This document shows positions 61,372 to 64,000 of a stretch of 64,000 bases of DNA, one piece after another. A model generated the notes under the pieces. The model searched no databases. It saw only the letters and a list, made by a program, of their open reading frames with translations, and was not told the DNA's origin. This DNA is from DAOUMF01 sp034408935. Its GTDB lineage: Bacteria > Chloroflexota > Dehalococcoidia > SM23-28-2 > RBG-16-64-32. Position numbers and translations under genes: made by a program. The stretch is from assembly GCA_034408935.1 (NCBI GenBank), contig DAOUMV010000022.1:1-64000 (forward strand), read 5' to 3'. Numbering within the stretch: position 1 is the stretch's first letter; each line of letters begins with the position of its first letter.

Positions 61372-61707
61372 TTGAACCCGACCTCCCGTGATGAGATCCG
61401 AGTCGTTGTCAAGGATCTCATTATTTCCATCAAACCACTGGAAACCGGGTCGGAGGATATCCCCGATGACGCCCCGCTTTTTGATGACGGATCGGGCGAG
61501 CCATCACCGGTGGAACTGGATTCTCTGGACGTCCTCGACTTGGCTTTGGCCATCGCGGATGGGTTTGGGCTCGACCAGGAGCAGGTTGACCGTCTGCTTG
61601 GTGGGGAGGTGGACCTTCGATCCTTACGCACAGTCAACGACATCGTCGATTTCATCCTGTCGGTCTCACCGCAGTTCACAAGCATTGGCTCCGACGCTGT
61701 CTCGTGA
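61372..61707 (+). CDS. Acyl carrier protein-like protein
   Basis: 111 residues from TTG at 61372, with GGAG six bases upstream; TTG 61360 is possible. The phosphopantetheine site reads ELDSLDVLDLALAIADGFGL, Ser in DSLD instead of DSLE. Total size is above that of a fatty-acid ACP (~78) because of an N-terminal stretch with DLIISIKPLETGSEDIPDDA and an ordinary C-terminal helix VNDIVDFILSV. It should carry an acyl or aminoacyl group as thioester. No ketosynthase or adenylation enzyme is adjacent. It heads a cassette with a tiny peptide and a divergent acyltransferase. Confidence 0.85.
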   Translation: MNPTSRDEIRVVVKDLIISIKPLETGSEDIPDDAPLFDDGSGEPSPVELDSLDVLDLALAIADGFGLDQEQVDRLLGGEVDLRSLRTVNDIVDFILSVSPQFTSIGSDAVS

Positions 61708-61764
61708 GGAGTGAGCTCCATTGCTTAAGACCCTGTTAGTAAAACAGGAAAGGAGGTGAAAAAG

Positions 61765-61863
61765 GTGGTACGGTTCTTCCTGCGGCTGATCTACCGAGGC
61801 CAGGCTGAAGGGGCGGTGCCTTTCGCCTACGTCTGCCGTTATCCCGTTTGGCCTGGCTACTGA
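61765..61863 (+). CDS. 32-residue peptide gene between ACP and acyltransferase
   Basis: GTG at 61765 is preceded by AGGAGGTG, a near-perfect ribosome site eight bases away. The peptide has a basic hydrophobic N-terminus (VRFFLRLIYRG), a middle QAEGAVPF and a C-terminus CRYPVWPGY with one Cys and several aromatic and Pro residues. It has no strong similarity to any leader peptide I know. It may be a ribosomally made, modified peptide precursor, or simply a translated leader. A GC-rich inverted pairing GGGGCC...GGCCCC lies just after it (61873-61902). Confidence 0.5.
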   Translation: MVRFFLRLIYRGQAEGAVPFAYVCRYPVWPGY

Positions 61864-62038
61864 TCCTCGTTGTGGGGCCTCGGCCTGCTGGGTAGGTGGC
61901 CCCGGCGTTTGGATCCGCCAAGCTTGGCAGATTCCCAAATGGGCCTAGCGCACGCAGCGAGGAGAAGGACCCTGATCGGGAGGAAGTCTCTGCGTGGGCC
62001 GGTTGTGAAGCGGCTGTTGATCACACCCTAGAGCCGCG

Positions 62039-63025
62039 ATGCTAGCGAGAGCGAGCTTCGATCAAGCCGCCACAATTGGGTTTGCTCTGTCGCATGCCCG
62101 CCTGTTCAAAGGGTTGGGCCGGTTTCCTCATGGGATGGTCCACAAGACCATCGTCGCCCTTATCTGGTTGCATACGTGGTTGCGCTGGCCCCTGAAGACA
62201 CTCCGGATGCTGGATGCCGTCGATGAGACGTTCTCCCTGCTGGACCCGGATGGTCGGCGGTTCGGTCTTACCAAGGAAGTGCGCGCTGACTTTCGCAGGA
62301 ACCTCCTTTACTTCCAGCTCGCTGATCTGACCATTCTGCTGAGCTCCTTGGAGAACCCCCGGTTCCGTCGGCGGGCGCTCCTGATGGAGAACGAGGAGGC
62401 CCTGCTACGCGAGAGGGAACGCGGGCCTGGAACAATCGTAGCCGGTTTCCGTATCGGGGCATACCCCGTCATACCCTGGGTCCTGGCGACTCTTGGCTTC
62501 CCCGTCTCAATGATTGTCGGAACCCAGCCGTTCGTCGAGATGGGCCAGGGTCTCGGGGAGAAGTTGCTCCCCGATTCCACCGAACGAATCCGCTTCATCA
62601 GCGCACAGGATCCGCGAGTGCTCGCACGATGTCTAGAGGAGCTCAACGCCGGTGGCCTTGTGAGCACTCTTATGGAGCTGCCCCCCGTAGGATTCGCGAA
62701 GACGACGGAAGTACGATTCCTCGACTGGACGATCCAGGTTCCCTACGGCATCGCGTATCTGGCGGCGACAGCGGGCAGAAGCATTGTTCCGGCGGTGCTG
62801 ACGCGGGAGAAAGGTCCCCTGTTCAGAATGCGTTTTGGAGAGCCCATGCCACCGCCGTCGCGAGATAGGGCATCGATTCTCGAGAGCACGCAGCAGCTCT
62901 ACCAGGCGTTGGAGGAGAATGTGCGACAGTTCCCCGATCAGTGGATCGGTTGGACGATGCTGGCTTCTGACATGGGAGTTGAGCTGCAGCCAGCGACCTC
63001 TACCACGGCGCCCCCGATATCTTAG
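62039..63025 (+). CDS. Divergent LpxL/HtrB-like acyltransferase-fold protein
   Basis: 328 residues from ATG at 62039 with a poor ribosome site. Fold cues match the lysophospholipid/lipid A acyltransferase family: GTIVAGFRIGAYPVIPWVLA then TLGFPVSMIVG, ELPPVGFAKTTEVRFLDW, and GIAYLAATAGRSIVPAVLTR. The catalytic HxxxxE/D motif is not conserved; Arg stands at the His position and Pro at the acidic position. It may be inactive, or use other residues, with the ACP as donor. Function not established. Confidence 0.7.
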   Translation: MLARASFDQAATIGFALSHARLFKGLGRFPHGMVHKTIVALIWLHTWLRWPLKTLRMLDAVDETFSLLDPDGRRFGLTKEVRADFRRNLLYFQLADLTILLSSLENPRFRRRALLMENEEALLRERERGPGTIVAGFRIGAYPVIPWVLATLGFPVSMIVGTQPFVEMGQGLGEKLLPDSTERIRFISAQDPRVLARCLEELNAGGLVSTLMELPPVGFAKTTEVRFLDWTIQVPYGIAYLAATAGRSIVPAVLTREKGPLFRMRFGEPMPPPSRDRASILESTQQLYQALEENVRQFPDQWIGWTMLASDMGVELQPATSTTAPPIS

Positions 63026-63055
63026 AGACCCCTCGCCTCGCCGTGGTGGCCATGC

Positions 63056-64000
63056 CTACTGCCAGCGGAACAGCCGCACGGAGATAACGAACCCGCCAGC
63101 GACCCAGGCTGCCAGCGCCGCCCAACTCAACCACAGGTCGCCCAAGCCCCCGCCGTGGTTCACCACCTCGCGCAGGGCGTCGTTCAGGTGGGTCAGGGGA
63201 ATGGCGTTGACCAATGGCTCCACCGACGGCGGCGGGTCCATCGAAAAGTAGGAGCGGCCCAGAAAGATCATGGGGAAGGCTACTAGGTTTATCACGGCGC
63301 CGACCGAGGTGACAGTCTTCAGCACGCTGGCGATGATGTAGCCGATGGACAGCATCGCCGCCACGCCCAGCAATACGGTCACGGCCAGCCACAGGTAGCT
63401 CCCGTCAATATCCACACCAAAGATGAGACGACCCATGCTCAGGATGAGGACCACCTGCGTCAGCGAGATGAGGGCGAAAGAGGCGGCCTGACTGGCGATG
63501 AGGCTACCGGGCGGCAGGGGAGTCACCCCCAGGCGGCGCAGGATACCCTGCTCCCGCCACGTGACCAGGAGGATGCCCACCCCCAGGTTCACCCACATAA
63601 TAGCCATCCCCACCATGCCCGGCGTCAGGAAGTCTATGAAGCGCACGTTCTCCGTAGACATCGCCTGCTTCTCTACCGTCACCGCGTTGGTCGCCCCTAC
63701 GACGCTGGCGTTGTAGTTGTCCACTACCGCATCCACCGTGCTGGTGACGTATCCGATGCGTATTGGGTCGGAGTTATCGTAGTAGACCAGGAGCGAAGCG
63801 ACGCCCTTGTCCAGATCGTCCCCGAACCCCTGAGGCACGATCACTACCGCCCCCCGGTCGCCGTGCTCCAGAGATGCCAGCTCATCTTCGCGGGAGCCCT
63901 CGCGCAACTCCACGCTCTCAAGGCCATCGAAGGCCTGGACCAGCGCCTGCGAGGCCTCCGTCCGGTCCTCGTCCACCACCGCCAGATCGAACGCTTGGGT
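63056..64000 (-). CDS. ABC-2 type transporter permease (5' end outside window)
   Basis: Partial: the frame is open to base 64000, and 314 residues are visible. The N-terminal part (TQAFDLAVVDEDRTEASQAL, then ELREGSREDELASLEHGDRG) is the extracytoplasmic domain of a DrrB/YhgE-type ABC-2 permease. Five to six helices follow after FIDFLTPGMVGMAIM. Contains NAIPLTHLNDALREVVN, the usual ABC2_membrane_3 ending. Exports drugs, lipids or polysaccharides; partner ATPase lies beyond the edge. Its 3' end is repeated at 61049. Confidence 0.9.
   Translation of the reverse strand, partial: TQAFDLAVVDEDRTEASQALVQAFDGLESVELREGSREDELASLEHGDRGAVVIVPQGFGDDLDKGVASLLVYYDNSDPIRIGYVTSTVDAVVDNYNASVVGATNAVTVEKQAMSTENVRFIDFLTPGMVGMAIMWVNLGVGILLVTWREQGILRRLGVTPLPPGSLIASQAASFALISLTQVVLILSMGRLIFGVDIDGSYLWLAVTVLLGVAAMLSIGYIIASVLKTVTSVGAVINLVAFPMIFLGRSYFSMDPPPSVEPLVNAIPLTHLNDALREVVNHGGGLGDLWLSWAALAAWVAGGFVISVRLFRWQ

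Noticed and set aside
60849..61721. 290-codon minus-strand frame overlapping the ACP gene
   Set aside because: Low-complexity Ser/Arg-rich sequence opposite a recognisable ACP and an intergenic region; the real signals are on the other strand or in another frame.

Overview
The window is GC-rich, about 64 kb, and gene-dense on both strands. Everything points to a bacterium of the phylum Chloroflexota, probably a Dehalococcoidia-like lineage. The grounds are an 11-gene complex I operon without nuoEFG, a GSI-type glutamine synthetase beside a PII protein, Hanks kinases with PD40 propellers, a VKOR/DsbA pair and many GTG/TTG starts. This placement is inferred from gene content, not from a phylogeny.

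Layout. (1) 1-11.4 kb, all on the minus strand: a phospho-signalling island. It has an FHA-winged-helix regulator, a PP2C phosphatase, a membrane zinc-ribbon protein, three small FHA proteins, a VWA-FHA membrane protein and three membrane Ser/Thr kinases. Two kinases carry outward-facing PD40 propellers. The third, at the window edge, is fused to a DsbA-like thioredoxin domain. (2) 11.5-19 kb: an integrase remnant beside tRNA-Thr(CGU), a cyclophilin lipoprotein, lipA, a nitrogen locus (degenerate-receiver regulator, amt remnant, glnB, glnA), a methyltransferase and a zinc-ribbon protein. (3) 18.6-24.8 kb: a remnant-rich stretch with a frameshifted M23 peptidase, a tandem duplication of a lipoprotein gene plus the 3' end of acr3, and an arsR-ferredoxin-acr3 operon. 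(4) 24.8-26.5 kb: an OLD-type ATPase/TOPRIM nuclease. (5) 26.5-37 kb: nuoABCDHIJKLMN. (6) 37-50 kb: valS, a divergent livGFHMK branched-chain amino-acid ABC system, an unrecognised gene, secA and prs. (7) 50-59.6 kb: an EamA transporter and rpoBC. (8) 59.8-64 kb: VKOR and DsbA, then a cassette of an acyl carrier protein, a 32-residue peptide and a divergent LpxL-like protein. This cassette is bracketed by two copies of the 3' end of an ABC-2 permease gene whose intact copy runs off the window.

How the genes may work together. The island at 1-11.4 kb looks like one membrane signalling network. Kinases read extracytoplasmic cues (propeller or thiol-redox domains), FHA proteins read phosphothreonine, PP2C resets the state, and an FHA-winged-helix protein could pass it to transcription. 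The complex I operon lacks the NADH module, so its electron donor should be something other than NADH. The two most unusual items are the kinase-DsbA fusion and the ACP-peptide-acyltransferase cassette.
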